This document shows positions 47,264-60,368 of a DNA stretch of 64,000 nt, in pieces. Positions within the stretch are counted from its first letter, which is position 1. Each line of letters opens with the position of its first letter. The stretch spans positions 5,353,001 to 5,417,000 of the forward strand of contig JANTQA010000036.1 of NCBI GenBank assembly GCA_027625915.1, in the 5' to 3' direction. Source of the stretch: Anaeramoeba flamelloides (Eukaryota; Metamonada; Anaeramoebidae). Both the position numbers and the translations under genes were made by a program. A model generated the notes under the pieces. The model saw only the letters and a program-made list of their open reading frames with translations, was not told the origin of the DNA and did not search any database.

Positions 47264-50200
47264 TTAATTTTGAAAGGTTCTCCTTTCGTTTGGTGGAATA
47301 TTATGTTTCTTATGATAACTTAGGAATTGCCCTGGGATTTCAGCAAGTGTAACTCTAGCAAGTTCACCCATTCCTTTATTTTTGTAGTCCCTTAAGGGGA
47401 CAAATTGTACAATATCTCTTTTAGCTGTTTTTCCATTATAGGTAAGTAATTTTTCGTCAGAATCTAATTTTTCCATACTACCAAAGTTAGCTGGGCCAAT
47501 TCCAACAATAACAATAGATAAAGGAAGATCAGAAGCTTCAATGATAGCCGAAATAGTTTCATTCATATCAGTGATTTCCCCATCGGTTAAAATGAGTAAG
47601 ATAAAGTATTTTTGGTTTCCTTGCTGACGAAGATTTCTGCAGATCTGTGCAGTGGACGTGATAATAGGTGCAAAATTAGTTGGCCCCCAAAGAGTGAAAG
47701 CTGGTAAATTGAAACTATTTAAATAAGCCTGTAATAATCCTTGAACACCCATACAGTATGGATTTTGTTGGTTTCCTGTTAATGGGAAACAATGACTAAC
47801 TTGGCCACCAATTTTGGCTCCAAATCCGAAGGCTGGGAACATATTTGAAGTATCGTATTGGGCCAAAATTTGTCCAATATAATAGATTGCATTTTGGTAA
47901 TCGTTAAGTTGTCCTGATCCTGTGTAATGGAGACTATTTTGCATAGTAAATTTGCCATTAGAGCCTATTATTTTATTTATTTGAATAGTGAGTTATTCAA
48001 ATCAAATCAGATTTGGTTAATAATAATAAAAAAGATAGAATAAGGAATATCGAAAAAAACATACAAAAGAATTAAATTTAAATGAAATTTTGAAAATTAT
48101 TTTTTTAAAAAAAAAACAAAAATATGTCTAAAAAAGATTTGTTTACCAGTATAATCGACGGCAACAACTAATGAAATTTCTGTTCCTCCAGCAAGGTAAT
48201 CTAAAAATGAATATTGCTTTTCATATTTAAGATGAGTAAATTCAAGGATCCCACTATTTTGATATTTTTTTTTTTTGGCTTTTTTTGGTTCAATTAAAGC
48301 AAATTCTCTTTTATTTTGGTTAACAAGCTCATCTAAAGTTGTTTCTGCATGCCCAATTAAATCTGGTTTTCCGCTTTTGTTCCAATCGTAACATGTCATT
48401 CTAATTTTTCTATATGGATCTCCTCCTAATTTATGTGCTGCTATTGAAAATGGTTTCCAAACTGGGTTTAGAGTACTCTTAAGATATTCTGTTTCATGTG
48501 CAGGGATCCATCCTTCTCCTTCGATTTCTGATCTATAAAAGACAACATATGGATCTGTTTTTTATTTTTTTGTTTTTTTTTTTTGTGTTTTTAAGAAAAA
48601 AAAGGTATAAAAAGAAGGCAAATTAATAAACTAGAGCTTTAACAAAGAATCAAGTCATTTTTATAAAATGAAAAAATACAAAGTTGAATATTTCTTCATC
48701 ATAAAAGTGTTGTATTAAAGTTGGATATCAGTTTTCGTCGACTTTTTAAAACTTGTTGTTGGTGCTTTTTGATCATAGGGATTATCAGCAACATTAGACT
48801 TTTCATAACAAATCGACAAATTAATGATTAATTTGTGTTTTCACAAAAATGTGGATCATCAATTTTTAAATTTTTGCTGATAATCTGAAATAAAGTATCT
48901 TTCAAAATCATTGGCCCATTAAAAATCAAATTTTGAAGAAAAATATTTTGTATAATTGAAGTTATCTATTATAATATAAAAATTTCGATTTTAATATTCA
49001 ATACTATACTCAAGAGATTTTTGTTTTTTGTCTAAAAATAAAAGAAAAAAAAATAAAACAAACTGTCAAAAAAAATAGGGACATTTTCTTTGAAAGAAGC
49101 ATTACATAAAAAATAGAAAATTTAAAAAATTAAAAAAAACCCATTTATCAATTCTCCTTCCAGTTGAATAACTAAATCTAATCTCTTTTTCATATTTGAA
49201 ACCAAATTTTTCATTAATTCCTCTGTTACTTCTTTCCAATTTTTCATTTTCATTTTCATTTTCCATTTTAACAAAACACTGTTGAAAAAAATAAAAAAGA
49301 GAAAAAATGATTTATTTGCAAACTTTTCATTGTGAGAGGAAAAACTTCAAAATGATATAAAAGCAATTCAAAATTCAAATGTAAGATGGTCCATTTATTA
49401 TGATATTTAATTTATTTCTGATAATATTTAAATTGTGAAATAAATGAAAAATTCACCATAAGTAAAAAACAAAGTTATAATAAATTGACTCAATTTTTTT
49501 ATTGTTTTAATTAATATTTTAAAAAATAACTTAAAAAGTCAATAAATATTAAAAAAATATGTAAATATCATGTAATTGATGCTCTTGATTATTAATATTT
49601 TTTGTAAAAGAATATAATTATATCTTGTAATTTTGAGTTGTCTAAGATTTTTTCTGAAAGAATTCTTAAATTCATGAAAATTATTTTTATTCATGATGAA
49701 ATCAGAAATTAGTAATATTCTTACAAACTCCGATAATCTTATTTTTCCACTAAAAAATCATTCGAATGAATTTCTCCAATGACCGGAAATGAAAAACAAA
49801 ATAAAAATTGTCTTTGATTTTTTTTTAATTTCTTTTTATAATCTTTAAATTTTTGATTTTAATCATTTTAAAAGGGGTGCTACTATTAATCGTAAAATAA
49901 AAAGATCAAAATTTTCAGTCAGCTTTCCAAAATAAACACACCTCCCAAGTTATAAAAAATCATAAATCCCCAATTCTAAAAAATGTAAATTAAATATTTA
50001 AACTGATTAAAGGAATTAAGTATTTTTAATTTTTGCAGGATTTATCGATTTGTTTAGGAAAGCTGAATGAAAATTTTGTTCCATTTATTTTGAAACAAAT
50101 AGTAATTTTTTTTCAAAGTAAATAGTATTTATTTCAATCTTATTGATTTATTTAATATGAATTCAATTTTTCGATTGATAAAGGTTTTGATAAAAAAAAA

Positions 50201-51351
50201 TAAAAAAGTTTATAGATGATTTAAAAACTGAGTAAATAACTTTTAAAACATGTGACTCAAAAAGCTAAAAAGAGTAATTTAAGCAATTTAAGTCGCGTAC
50301 TAGAACACACTTCATATTCACTCTTTTTAAAGTAGTGTTTAAAACAGCTATTAAAGTAACAATAAAAGTAAAAAATGATGAGAAAATTTTTCAACAAACC
50401 TGATTTTCCAAATCGATCTTTTTTATCTAATTTAATTCCTCTCAATTTACAATGAATAATTGCATTGCCTCCACTTTTTTCTTCAGCTGACACCTTACAA
50501 GATCCATTTTTTCTATTTGGTTTTTTGTCATATAAAAGAGGTTGGTTAAGAGCACAGCCTATTTGAAAACAATTTTAAAAACATTTTTAATATTTATTTA
50601 AAGAGAAAAAAAATGAATTTTGAAAAAATCAAAAATCCATAAAAAAAAAAATATTTTGTTTTTCAGTCAATTATTTAATATAAAAAATGGATTCTATAAA
50701 GAAAAAAAAAAAAAAGAATGAAAGAAATTATTTATACCTGAAGAACCCATTAATTCGCCAAGGTTGAATTGAATTGATCCAATTACATCATGCTTTTTAA
50801 GGTTGTCACTTTTTTTGTCAACATCATAAATTGTTATCCTGTAAAGTTGGATCTTTTCAAAAAAATAGGTAACATCAAAGGACTTTGTAAAAACAGGGTT
50901 TTTTTGATCTATTCTCGTTTATAAGATATTAAGTAAAAATTATGATATAAAATCCAAAAAATAATTAAAAAAAAAAATATGTTTTGATTGAAAAGATAAT
51001 TAATTTTGTGAAAAAAGATGATCTAATATAATGTTGAAAAATGATTACTTTTCAAATTTTCAGTTCTTCCAACTTCAGCCACTTGGTGGTTTTGTGGATT
51101 AACTTCAAATAAAACAGCCATTGGATCTTTTTTTGATTTTTTTTTTGGGAAATTTAGATTAGGAAAAAAAAGAGAAATAAAAGAAAAAAAAAAAAAAGTT
51201 TGATTTAGTAAAAAAATTAGGTTGAGTAGTGATTTGTTTCATAAAATAAAGGAAGAAGAGGGATATGTTTACCAGACTTGGATGTTTTATCCAAGGAAAG
51301 CAAATTTTGACAAGAAATGCTTAATATAATATCAGATTTTGGAACGTCCAT
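47264..51351 (-). CDS. Copine (two C2 domains plus vWA-like copine domain), six exons
   Basis: Calcium-dependent phospholipid-binding adaptor. Exons: 51273-51351, 51049-51126, 50738-50908, 50400-50558, 48147-48554, 47264-47964. Every junction keeps the frame and continues the family pattern. Product 531 aa, usual for copines. C2A (MDVPKSDIILSISCQNLL to about LGELMGSS) keeps acidic Ca2+-loop residues at LDKTSKSDP and IYDVDKKSD. C2B keeps LDKKDRFGKSDP and CYDWNKSGKPD. The copine domain has the metal-site motif DYTGSN spanning exons 5/6, FPAFGFGAKI, ILTDGEITD, VGIGPANF and DIVQFVPLRDY, ending after AEIPGQFLSY. Four introns are 140-182 nt, but intron 4 is 1845 nt. Likely acts at membranes in Ca2+-driven signalling or trafficking (family knowledge). 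Start at the first ATG of the frame; stop TAA. Confidence 0.95.
48555..50399 (-). other. Unusually long copine intron 4
   Basis: Opens GTTTGTTG and closes AAAAACAG, 1845 nt against 60-190 nt for other introns here. It holds a minus-strand mini-frame (about 49132-49263, starting MENENENEKLERSNRG with 4 Glu-Asn steps) and a foldback element at about 49880-50105. The mini-frame could be a nested exon or chance; I see no second exon for it. Confidence 0.8.
49880..50105. mobile_element. Foldback element within copine intron
   Basis: Left arm TACTATTAATCGTAAAATAA then ATCAAAATTTTCAGTCAGC; right arm is its mirror, ending ATAGTAA. Arms about 55 bp, spacer about 115 bp. MITE-like, no coding capacity, no second copy seen in the window. 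Confidence 0.65.
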
Positions 51352-52231
51352 TTTGTGAATCAGAAAATTAAAAAAAAATGACAAGTATTTGCCAGTTTTT
51401 TCAGTTTAAGAAGTTTTCAAATTTGTGTGACAATTAATTGTTTGTGTATGAAGAATTGTCTAGGTTGTGAATTTTTTTGTTGTTTCTTTTCAAAATTAGG
51501 TTAAAAAATTCTTTTCGGACGAACACTAATGAATTTTGTAAAATTTGAGATCTACATTTGGTATTTGGTTATGAGTTTTGTTTTGTTTTCTTTGTAAATT
51601 ACAAAATTATTTTCATCCAAACGTTTTTTAAAATTGTTTGAGCTAAATTAGTGTGTAACTCATGTCTAATTTCTTTTTGTTTTTACCAAAAATCGAGATA
51701 AGTTAATAATTCACTTACTTTTTTTTCACCTTAATTTTGATTATTTAATTGTTTATTTTGATCGAAATAGAAGAGAAATTTTGGTCGAGATTTTAAAAAG
51801 TTCTTCATCATCTAAAGTAAAAATATTCTCCTTCTGTTTCTTCAAAAGATTTTTTCACAAATAGGAATTCTACAAAACAGTAATCTTCCAACAAATTGTA
51901 ATTTTCGCTCAAATAAAAGAAAATTTGTGGTGTATGAACCAACAACCCTATTTGCAGGCTTGCATCTTTTGTTTGTGGAGTCACTTTTTGATCAAATATT
52001 TTTTTTTTGAATTTCTCTTTGATAGAAAATTGAGAATTTCTTTTATCTTCGGTGCAATCAATCTTTTTTTTTTTAGCAACAAATTGGTATTAGAATATTA
52101 AATAGTTGGTTCAAAACGTTGGAATGAATTTTATAAAAGACAACTTCTTGATAGAGTATAAATACCTTTAAAATTTACACAGAGATTATATTTTAAGAAA
52201 AAAAAAGAGAGAATAATAATTTGTGATTTAA
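51352..52231. other. Intergenic, 5' flank of copine gene
   Basis: A/T-rich with no gene or repeat recognised. Presumed copine promoter lies next to 51352. Confidence 0.4.
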
Positions 52232-53454
52232 GGGACCACTAACTCTTATTTATTTTTTTTACCAAAGTCAATAGAGTAATTATTTCCATAAGGAAACAAT
52301 TAAACCCCATATACGAAACTTCATTTGTCAACTTTAGAGAAATGAATAATCATTTTTAGAAGATTTCATTTTTTCAATGGAATTTTCAGTTAAAAGATCT
52401 GATCCTTTTTTTTTGGATTTCTGTATCCAAAATAGAAAAAAAAAAATTTGATAAAAAAATTTATTTTTGAAGAAATCTCAGTTTTAGTAATTGCTGAGAG
52501 TCTCTATGAACAAATAACCTTGAAACTTTAATCTTATTTTAAAAATATAATAAAAATCAATCAAATATTGTATCCTTGAAGATGTAAAAAAATAGATCAT
52601 TTATTTTATTCACAAATATTTATTAAATTTCTTGAAATTTAAAAGACTAGTCAATATATTTTTCAAATATAAAGAGTATAAACCAGGAATTGTTCGTATT
52701 AAAATCAGGTATTTGATAAACTCTATTATTTCTTTTTTTTAATAGAAATATGGATTTGAATTGTTTTATTTGTTTGAAAATCTTTAAAAAATTGAGAAAT
52801 AATTGTAAAGTCGATATGATAAATTTAACCTTTGGGTTGTTAATAACATACTTAAAGAATTAAGAATGAGTTATATAATTATGGATTATAAATAATCAAA
52901 TTAAAAAGTTTTTCTCTAGATTAAAAGTTGAATTTTCGAGGTTTTAAAAAAGTATTTCGGGGGGGAATTTTTAATTCGATTGTTTGGTTCTTTTTCTCAT
53001 ATTTTTTTATTCGGCTTAGAAATAGAAAAAATTGATTTGAACTTTTCTTTGAATCAAAAAATTATATTTTTTACAAGTTTAAAATAATTATTGTATTTTT
53101 TTTTGAAATTAAGTAGATTTTTTAAATTGAGTTCATCTAGAACCTAGTGATTTTATTTTTAAAGTGTATTTTTGTACGCTTCCTTTAGAGGCAATAAGAT
53201 TTCAATACTTCTTTTATAGAAAATAATTTTTTTTAAATAATTCAGAAATATGTTGAATTTTGAACTTTTCAAATTTAAGAAAAATGGATCAAACTTTTAA
53301 AAACAATAATTCATTTCTGAAAAATAGTATTAAAAGTAAGTTTTGTTTTGTAGTAATCAGATTTTTATTTTTTTTTTTCAATTTCAAGATGTGGTAATTA
53401 TTTTTTGAATTGACTATTAATTCTACTTGAAGATTTTTTTTGTTTACTATTCCC
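52232..53454. mobile_element. Family E element, copy 2 (uninterrupted)
   Basis: 1223 bp between TTAA at 52228-52231 and 53455-53458. Left end GGGACCACTAAC, right end (reversed) GGGAATAGTAAAC. Co-linear with 31537-33267 and gives the empty site for the B2 insertion there. Non-coding. Confidence 0.8.
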
Positions 53455-55666
53455 TTAATGACAACAAAATTGTGAGTTGGAACAGTTAATTAAATCTGTT
53501 ACAAATCGAAATTGATTTTTACGTTACTCAGGCTAGACTGATTTGTAAAAGTTTAATTATAAATTTTGGGTTTGATAAAACTAATACCTTAATTGAGTTT
53601 TAGGATTTTTCATATTTTCTCTCAAGTGACATATTACTTTTACTTGGCACTGTGAATTATTTTCTTTAAATAATGAAATATAAATTGATCTAAGTAAAAC
53701 GTTAAATTTTTGGATTTTTTTACAAAATTTATCATCTGTGGAAACACTATTTTATTATCACATAATTTGAAATTTCCATTCAAAATGTTTGAAAATCGAA
53801 AAGTCACTACTTGGTTTTTACCGAATTATTGTCAAGTTTAATATGAAAAGAGTATAAATATACTTCAGAATGATCTCCCGTAGTAAGTTTCAGGAAGGGG
53901 TAAGCAAAATAGAATATAAATGAAACATGTTTTACTTGATAACACTAAAATATTTTTAGTATCATAAAATGCTATATCTGATTCTGAATCTCAAACAATC
54001 CTAAAAATTGTAAATTTACAGTATTTTGTATTTTCTTTATCACATAATCAATCAAATGTTTTTTTTTGCCTTGAAACAGTGTATTTCATCAGATAACCAT
54101 ATGATTTTAATTTATTTCAAAACTATGAATAAATTGAAGAACTTATTTAAAATATTTGATTTATTTTACTTGGTTTCGCATAAAAAAGCTCTTATTCAAG
54201 AAAAAATCATAGAAAAGTTTATTATTGATGAGATTATAGTAAAAAAACCACTTCATTATTTTAATCAGTAAAATACTAATTTATTTACAATTTAAAGTTC
54301 ACTAAGTAATATGTTTTTTTTATTTCAGAATAAATCAAAACAACTATTGTAAAGTTTTAAATTCTATTTCTATTTTTTTTTATTATTTACCAAATATTCA
54401 GATTTTATGAATTGTGGAGACCGGAATACAATTCCTTAAACTGAAAAATAATTTAAAAAGTAACTAAATTCACATAAAGTTAAAATATTGCAATTTTTAA
54501 GATTATTGAGTTTCAGAATCAAAAATAACTTCAATTTGTCCAAAAATTACAGATTTTCTATAAAAAAACACCAAATTTAAATTGATTTTTTTTTTTTTAT
54601 ATTGATACTGGTTTGACCCAAGTTATTTTCAAAAGAATATGAAATAAAAATGTACCAAATGGAAAAAATTCTGGAAGTGGGTAATATTATCCTTTTATCA
54701 ATTATTAAAAAAATATTCATTGTATTTTTCTACTTAGTTATCAATAAAATGCTTTTTTTTTTTTTTTACATTACATAAAAAATTATCCTTGTTAGTGATG
54801 GTATTTGTTAATTGACAATACCAAATTATTTTTAATATTAATAACGATTGAGCCAATGATACATGAATTTTTTCAAAATATTTTTGTTTTAATATTTCCA
54901 AAAAATGAAAAAAAAAAATAGTACTTTATTTTGAGAAAACAATGCACGATAAATTTCAATAAAAAAATTACAATGTGGAAAAAGTACAAATGATTTTTTA
55001 AACAATAAAAAACAGGAATTGTTATTAGAAAAGTGTCAAATTCTCTAAACAAGTGTATAGACCAAAGTACAAAAATGAAACTTACTTGTTCCAATATAAG
55101 TTGGGAAATTTTAGATAATTTAATTGTATTTTTTTCCTTGTATTTCCGAAAGTCTTCAAAACTTTTTTATAATTATTACAATAACATTTCCTAAAGAGCC
55201 TCTTCAACTCAATTTTAACAATAAAAATTCAAAATATTTTATAATATACTGTTGATTAATTTTACTTTTTCTGTTTTAAAATAATTTCTTTAAAAAAATC
55301 AAAAAAAAACAGAAAATCATACTTTATTTACAATTACCAATAAATGAAAAACATAATTGTTTTTTTCAAGAATTATCTATTATTGCACAATAATCTAAAT
55401 TAAAGTTTTTTCTTAAAAATACATTGAAAAATATTGCAGCTAACTATTATTAGTCAAAATTGTAAAATGGTTGTTGCAATATTTTAATTATTTTTAAGAA
55501 AACAAAAACTTTTTCTTCTCAAGATCTCTCAACCTATATCCCAAAATTGAAGCAAATTTTTTTAGAAATCTTAGTATATATGATATTCGAATAGAAAATC
55601 CAGTGTTTGGATCTGCTCTTAAATCAGATCTTTGCAGATACCTAAAATAACCTTTTCTCAAAAGAT
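53455..55666. other. Intergenic A/T-rich region
   Basis: Frames at 54026-54271, 54873-55094 and 55494-55685 lack recognisable domains and have background composition. No gene supported. Confidence 0.45.
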
Positions 55667-55907
55667 ACTGGTATTTGAAATCCAAATGGTATAAAAATTC
55701 AGTTGATTATTATTTTTTCAATATAAACTCTTGATTTCATTCAGCATGCAGAAACGTCACATAATATATCAAACAGAAATATAAAGTGCCAAACAAATAA
55801 ATAGAGATCACAAATTACACTCTCTTACTTTGAAAGTTCCTTTGTTAAAAAAATAGAAAGGGAAGATGAATTGAAATTTTTTTCCCATTTATTATTCAAC
55901 TACCAGT
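55667..55907. mobile_element. Family G foldback MITE, copy 3
   Basis: Termini ACTGGTATTTGAAATCCAAA and mirrored ...TTATTATTCAACTACCAGT. GATACTGG and CCAGTATC make the outer ends palindromic. 241 bp, non-coding. Confidence 0.72.
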
Positions 55908-56431
55908 ATCAAAAACATTCAAAAATTAATATCAAAGTATGGAGAAGTGTTTATGATGCTGAAAATTTTCCCTTTTGATGATCTTGTTTTCTCTTTGTAA
56001 TGTCCCAGAATTAAAAAAAAAATGAGATTTCAGCTATGTTATTCTTTTCTTTGAAAGTGAAATGATTAAAAATTTCATCTGTTTATCTTTTTTTAATTAT
56101 TAAATACTAGATTCAAATGAATTTTTTCGATCACCCAATATCTACAACATATATTATAAAAAACAGAGCCAACGAATAAAGAACCAGTGTTCAGAAATTA
56201 CAATCTATTACTTTGATATTTCCTTTTGACACAAGAAAAATCGGAAAGAAGGAAACGAAAATTTATACTCAGACATTATACAAATAGAAGCCAAAATTCA
56301 AGTTATCAAAATAAAAACACAGAAAAAAGACTTGTTTCCAAAGTTTCCCAAAATATACTTGTTTGTTTGGTGACACCTTATTACTCACTCAAAAAAACCA
56401 TTTTTTTTCAAAATTTAATTTATCTCTCGCA
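55908..56431. other. Spacer upstream of eL6
   Basis: Contains the frame 56226-56489, which overlaps the eL6 first exon in another phase and is not supported as protein. May hold an unrecognised eL6 5' exon. Confidence 0.35.
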
Positions 56432-57229
56432 ATGTCTCTTAAACAAGAATCAAAAATTACTCAAGGTACACAACGATCTTTGTTTTTAAAATTAAAGAAA
56501 AGAGTTCTCATCTGTACAAACAAGAAAATTACTCATACTTTTGCTTTTTTCTTTTTCTTTTTACTTTTTTCTTTTTTTGCTTTCTCTCAATAAACAAACT
56601 TTTAGGAACTGTCTTAATCTTATTAATTGGTAAATTCAAGGGAAAACGTGTTGTATTCTTAAAAAAACTTTCATCAGGTTTATTACTTGTAACTGGTAAT
56701 TACTCTTTCCTTCTTCTCTGAATTTTTGAGTTTTCCAAAAAGAAGATAAACAAGAAGTTTTTTTATTTTTTTTTTTATTTTGTTTTGCTTTCTCAACCTA
56801 CAATATTTTTTTTTTTTTTTTTTTTTTTTTTCATTTTTTTGGGTTGTTTCTTATTCTTGCAAATATCTACTCAACAAAAAAGGTCCATATAATGTAAATG
56901 GTGTTCCACTAACAAGAATTAAAAGAAAATATGTAATTGCAACAAAAACAAAGGTAGATCTTGAAAATCTTGAAATACCAGAAGAAATCAACGACAAATT
57001 CTTTTCACCAAAAAAGCCAATCAACAATTGGGAAAAAACAGAAGAAAAATTCTTTACAAAAAAACAAGATCTCAAAAATGTCGGACTCAATGAAACACAA
57101 ACAAAGCTCCAAAACCAAGTCGACAAACCAATTAATGAAGCAATTAAAAAAATTCAATATCTTAAGGAATATTTAACTGCAAGATTCAAACTCCAAAAGG
57201 GTCAACTACCTCATAAAATGAAATTTTAA
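56432..57229 (+). CDS. RPL6: 60S ribosomal protein eL6, three exons
   Basis: Large-subunit ribosomal protein. Exons 56432-56465, 56606-56695 and 56883-57229, introns 140 and 187 nt (GT...AG, frame kept). Spliced, the family core is continuous: [42 protein letters not shown], then [25 protein letters not shown] and near the end [22 protein letters not shown], 156 aa. Yeast L6 is 176 aa, and the difference lies at the N-terminus. The start is the least certain part: an in-frame ATG at 56363 would add a hydrophobic stretch unlike the family, so the ATG at 56432 is preferred; an earlier 5' exon is possible. The second intron contains a long poly-T tract. Stop TAA. Confidence 0.93.
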
Positions 57230-57657
57230 ATGTATACATAAATATATATACATCTCTCTATCAAGCATGTTTATTTCTTGGTTAGCTTTATTTAATTAAC
57301 TACAAAAATTACTCTCTTTTTGTTTTTTTTAGTAATTATAATATTATAAGCAAAATTAATACAATCTCATATTAATATAATAATGAACTAATGAGTATAA
57401 ATTTCATAAATTTTCCTATTTTCAATAAAATAGAAGAAATCTTTTTATTTTGTTTTTTTATTGATAATTTTTAATTTACATTTTAAAGAAGCACAACATT
57501 GTGATAGGATAATTATTGTTTACTAATAATTAAATGAATACGATTTACAAATCAATGGAGCAGAGTTTCTTATTAAAAAGTTCTTACAAGTGTTTTTATT
57601 AATTTAATTTTGCTTTTGATAAATACATGTTAAAAAAGTATGTCCAAAAAAGTTTTT
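57230..57657. other. 3' flank of eL6
   Basis: A/T-rich. AATAAAATAG at 57425-57434 is a possible 3'-processing word. Confidence 0.35.
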
Positions 57658-57770
57658 AAGTACTAAATTTCCATATCTGAGGAGTGTTTAGTTATTGTGT
57701 TATTTTACTTTCACTTCTCAAAAAGAATTTTCATTCTGAAGAAATTGCACTAAAAGATTCTTGTTAAGGG
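57658..57770. repeat. Family A element, 5' fragment
   Basis: Carries TTGTGTTATTTTACTTTCA and CTTCTCAAAAAGAATTTTCA followed by CTGAAGAAATTG, the best-kept part of family A. Ends are degraded. Confidence 0.65.
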
Positions 57771-58759
57771 TCTAGTCATTTTCCGTGGATTTGAACCATA
57801 CCCAAGGGTTTACTTGAGACCAAAAAGGTTATTGTGAAATAGCCCTTCTTTTGGTTGATAAAATTCAAATAACAAAAAAAAAATTTCCATTGGATTTCAA
57901 TTATCAAAAAATTCAATTTAAAAAAAAAGTCCAAAATATTCTTAATTTCAAAAATCAAATTTTAAAAAAAAATTACTTGTTGCTCATTTATATTTCTAAA
58001 GAGTTAAATTTATTCTTGAAAGAAAATGTTTTCTTTGCAAGTGTGTAATCAAATGAATTCGATTTAATCTGATTTGTGGTTATTTTGTAACACTCAAAAT
58101 TTAACCAAGTAAGGATTTTGCAATAGTCTTTCAATAAAAAGAACTTATTTGAAAAATGAAAAAAAAGAAAAAAAAAAATCACAAAGATCTCAAAAAGCAC
58201 CAAAGATGGACACTTCAACTGACACCATTGTTTTCAAAAATGTATATTCTAACCATTCTAATTGGAAATTGGGTGACCCTCTTTGGCGTTTTTTTCTAAA
58301 AATTTCCTCATTATTTGTTGTTGATTTTTGGAGATCGATCGTACTTCATAGGTTGGTTGGTTTTTAAATGGTGTTAGGATCTCATAAAAAATTGCTAAAA
58401 AGTTTTTTTCCTTTTCAGAAAAATTTTCACCGTAATAACTTGACCCTTAAAATGTTAAAAACACAAAATAATAAAAATGAAATGTTAAAATAAAGTTTTT
58501 GTACTGAAAATTTTTAAAAAATAAATAGCTTTAAGGATTACGATCCCTGAAATTTGGGAAAAAAATTCTCCTATGTTGGGTGAGATGACCATGCTTTTTT
58601 TGGTTTTTGCTTGATCAACCTTGGACTTGTTATGAATTTTAAAAGTGATTGTTGTTTATTAAAAACATAAATTTATTTATTTTTTTTCTTCCTAAATCGA
58701 ATTGAAAAGTCTAAGGCTAATAAATTAGAAGATAATTTAAAAAAAAAAATGGGTTATTT
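57771..58759. other. Intergenic, one weak coding candidate
   Basis: A plus-strand frame from 58206 (MDTSTDTIVFKNVYSNHSNW) has a better than background composition for about 25 codons but no recognisable domain and no clear partner exon. Not called as a gene. Confidence 0.35.
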
Positions 58760-59340
58760 TTAATCTTTCGATTATTAATGACTTGATTAAAATAACTAAT
58801 AATATGTTATTAATTATTGATTTAAAAATTATCAATTTGAACCTATTTATAGTGATTATAAGTTGAATTTTAAAGGTTTTAAAAAAGTATTTAGGAAATA
58901 TTTTAACTATATAATTTAGTTGTTTTTTTATTTGTTTTAGATAAATTGATGAAAAAAAAAATCGAAAGAAAAAAGTCAAGCAAGTATTAATTTTTTTTAC
59001 AAGTTTAAAATAATTATTGTATTTTTTATTTGAAATTAAGTGTTTTTTTTGTACTGGGTTATTTCAAAACTTGTTGGTTTTAGTTTTAAGTTGTATTAAT
59101 CTAAAGTTCCTTCATAGATAATAATATTCATTTATTCTTCTAAGAAAATATTTTTTAAAATTATTCAGATATATATTGATTTTGAACTTTTCAAAAAAGA
59201 AAAAAATGATAAAAGTTTTATCTAAAAAAAAATCATTTTGAAAAATAGCTTTTAAAAATATTTTATTTTTTAGTAATCATATTTTATTTCAATTTTTAAT
59301 ATCAAGATGAAGGTAGAAATTTTGTACATCTTTTTTACAA
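58760..59340. mobile_element. Family E element, copy 3 (3' part, worn)
   Basis: Shares GTTTTAAAAAAGTATTT and AAGTTTAAAATAATTATTG with E copies 1 and 2, in the same order. Ends not defined. Confidence 0.6.
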
Positions 59341-59489
59341 TTTAATAAATAAGTTGTTTCGTTAATTACATAATTCGAAAAATTATATATCTATTTTTTT
59401 CAAAAACAACTTATAAAAATAATGTTGTGTTTTCACTTGTTAAATCTTTATAAACACCTTTTCCAAAATCATTACTCAACTGTCATAAA

Positions 59490-59496
<7 letters not shown>

Positions 59497-59532
<36 letters not shown>
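59497..59532. repeat. (AT)n microsatellite
   Basis: About 18 uninterrupted AT units next to the family H copy. Confidence 0.95.
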
Positions 59533-59534
<2 letters not shown>

Positions 59535-59535
59535 T

Positions 59536-60118
59536 TTTTCAAAAATCGTGACTCACCAGAAATAATAAATTGAAAAAAAAAATACTTTAGTATTCAAGAA
59601 CAACAAATAATTGAATCTAATTTTTAGTTAATTGTTTAATCATTCTAAATCTATAAAACACAAATATTTTAAAAATTAAAAAAAAAAATAAACCAAAAAC
59701 TAAAAAAAAAGTGAGTCACAATTTTGAAATGAGCACTACCGATTGTTTATTATTGAACGTTCAATGAAAAAAGTTTAACACGAAGATATTTTTTTGAATG
59801 ATTAAATTTATTTTTGAAGACATTACCTTCAATCAATTTTCAAATGATTATTTGTCTATTTGAAGATCTTTTTTTTTTTTTCTAACTTTTTTAAAAAAAT
59901 GGATAAAAAAAAAAAAAAAAGAAATGAAAAGAAAAAGTAAAAATTTTCAAATAAATAGAAAAAGAAAAAAAAAAAAAAAAAAAAAAACCAAAATTTGAAA
60001 ATGTAAAAAAAAATTTGTAAAATTATAAAAAATGATTCTGATCTGAAAATTTGAAAATAATTTTTTGATAATAATTATGGAATAAACTCTCAAAACAACA
60101 TCTATGAACATTATAAAG
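59536..60118. mobile_element. Family H repeat, copy 2 (inverted)
   Basis: Reverse-orientation relative of 46433-46985. The inner foldback is bounded by CGTGACTCACCAG (left) and AGTGAGTCACAA (right, about 59726). Carries two long A tracts. Non-coding. Confidence 0.7.
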
Positions 60119-60173
60119 CGCATAGGAAATTTTTAAAATCTAGTAATTTATCTATAAACTAATATAATATATT

Positions 60174-60368
60174 CAGTTTCACTTTTAAGTTACAAACCTT
60201 CAACAAAATTTATGGTACAAAAAAATCTCAAATGACAGACACATTTTTTGAAATTGTTTTTTATACAAATTGTTTTACCAGACTTTGAATTTTAGACCCC
60301 TTTTTAAAGAATTTTTCTGTTTTTTTAAATTTGGTATAGAGTTTGTTTCTTAAAAGTGGAAGATACTG
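60174..60368. mobile_element. Family C foldback element, copy 2 (worn)
   Basis: Left arm CAGTTTCACTTTTAAGTTAC with the AAAAAAATCTCAAAT block matches 25122-25312. The right arm is degraded but ends ATACTG. Confidence 0.65.

Noticed and set aside
58149-58367. 72-codon frame with MDTSTDTIVFKNVYSN
   Set aside because: Only about 25 codons look gene-like, with no domain, no partner exon and no similarity I recognise.
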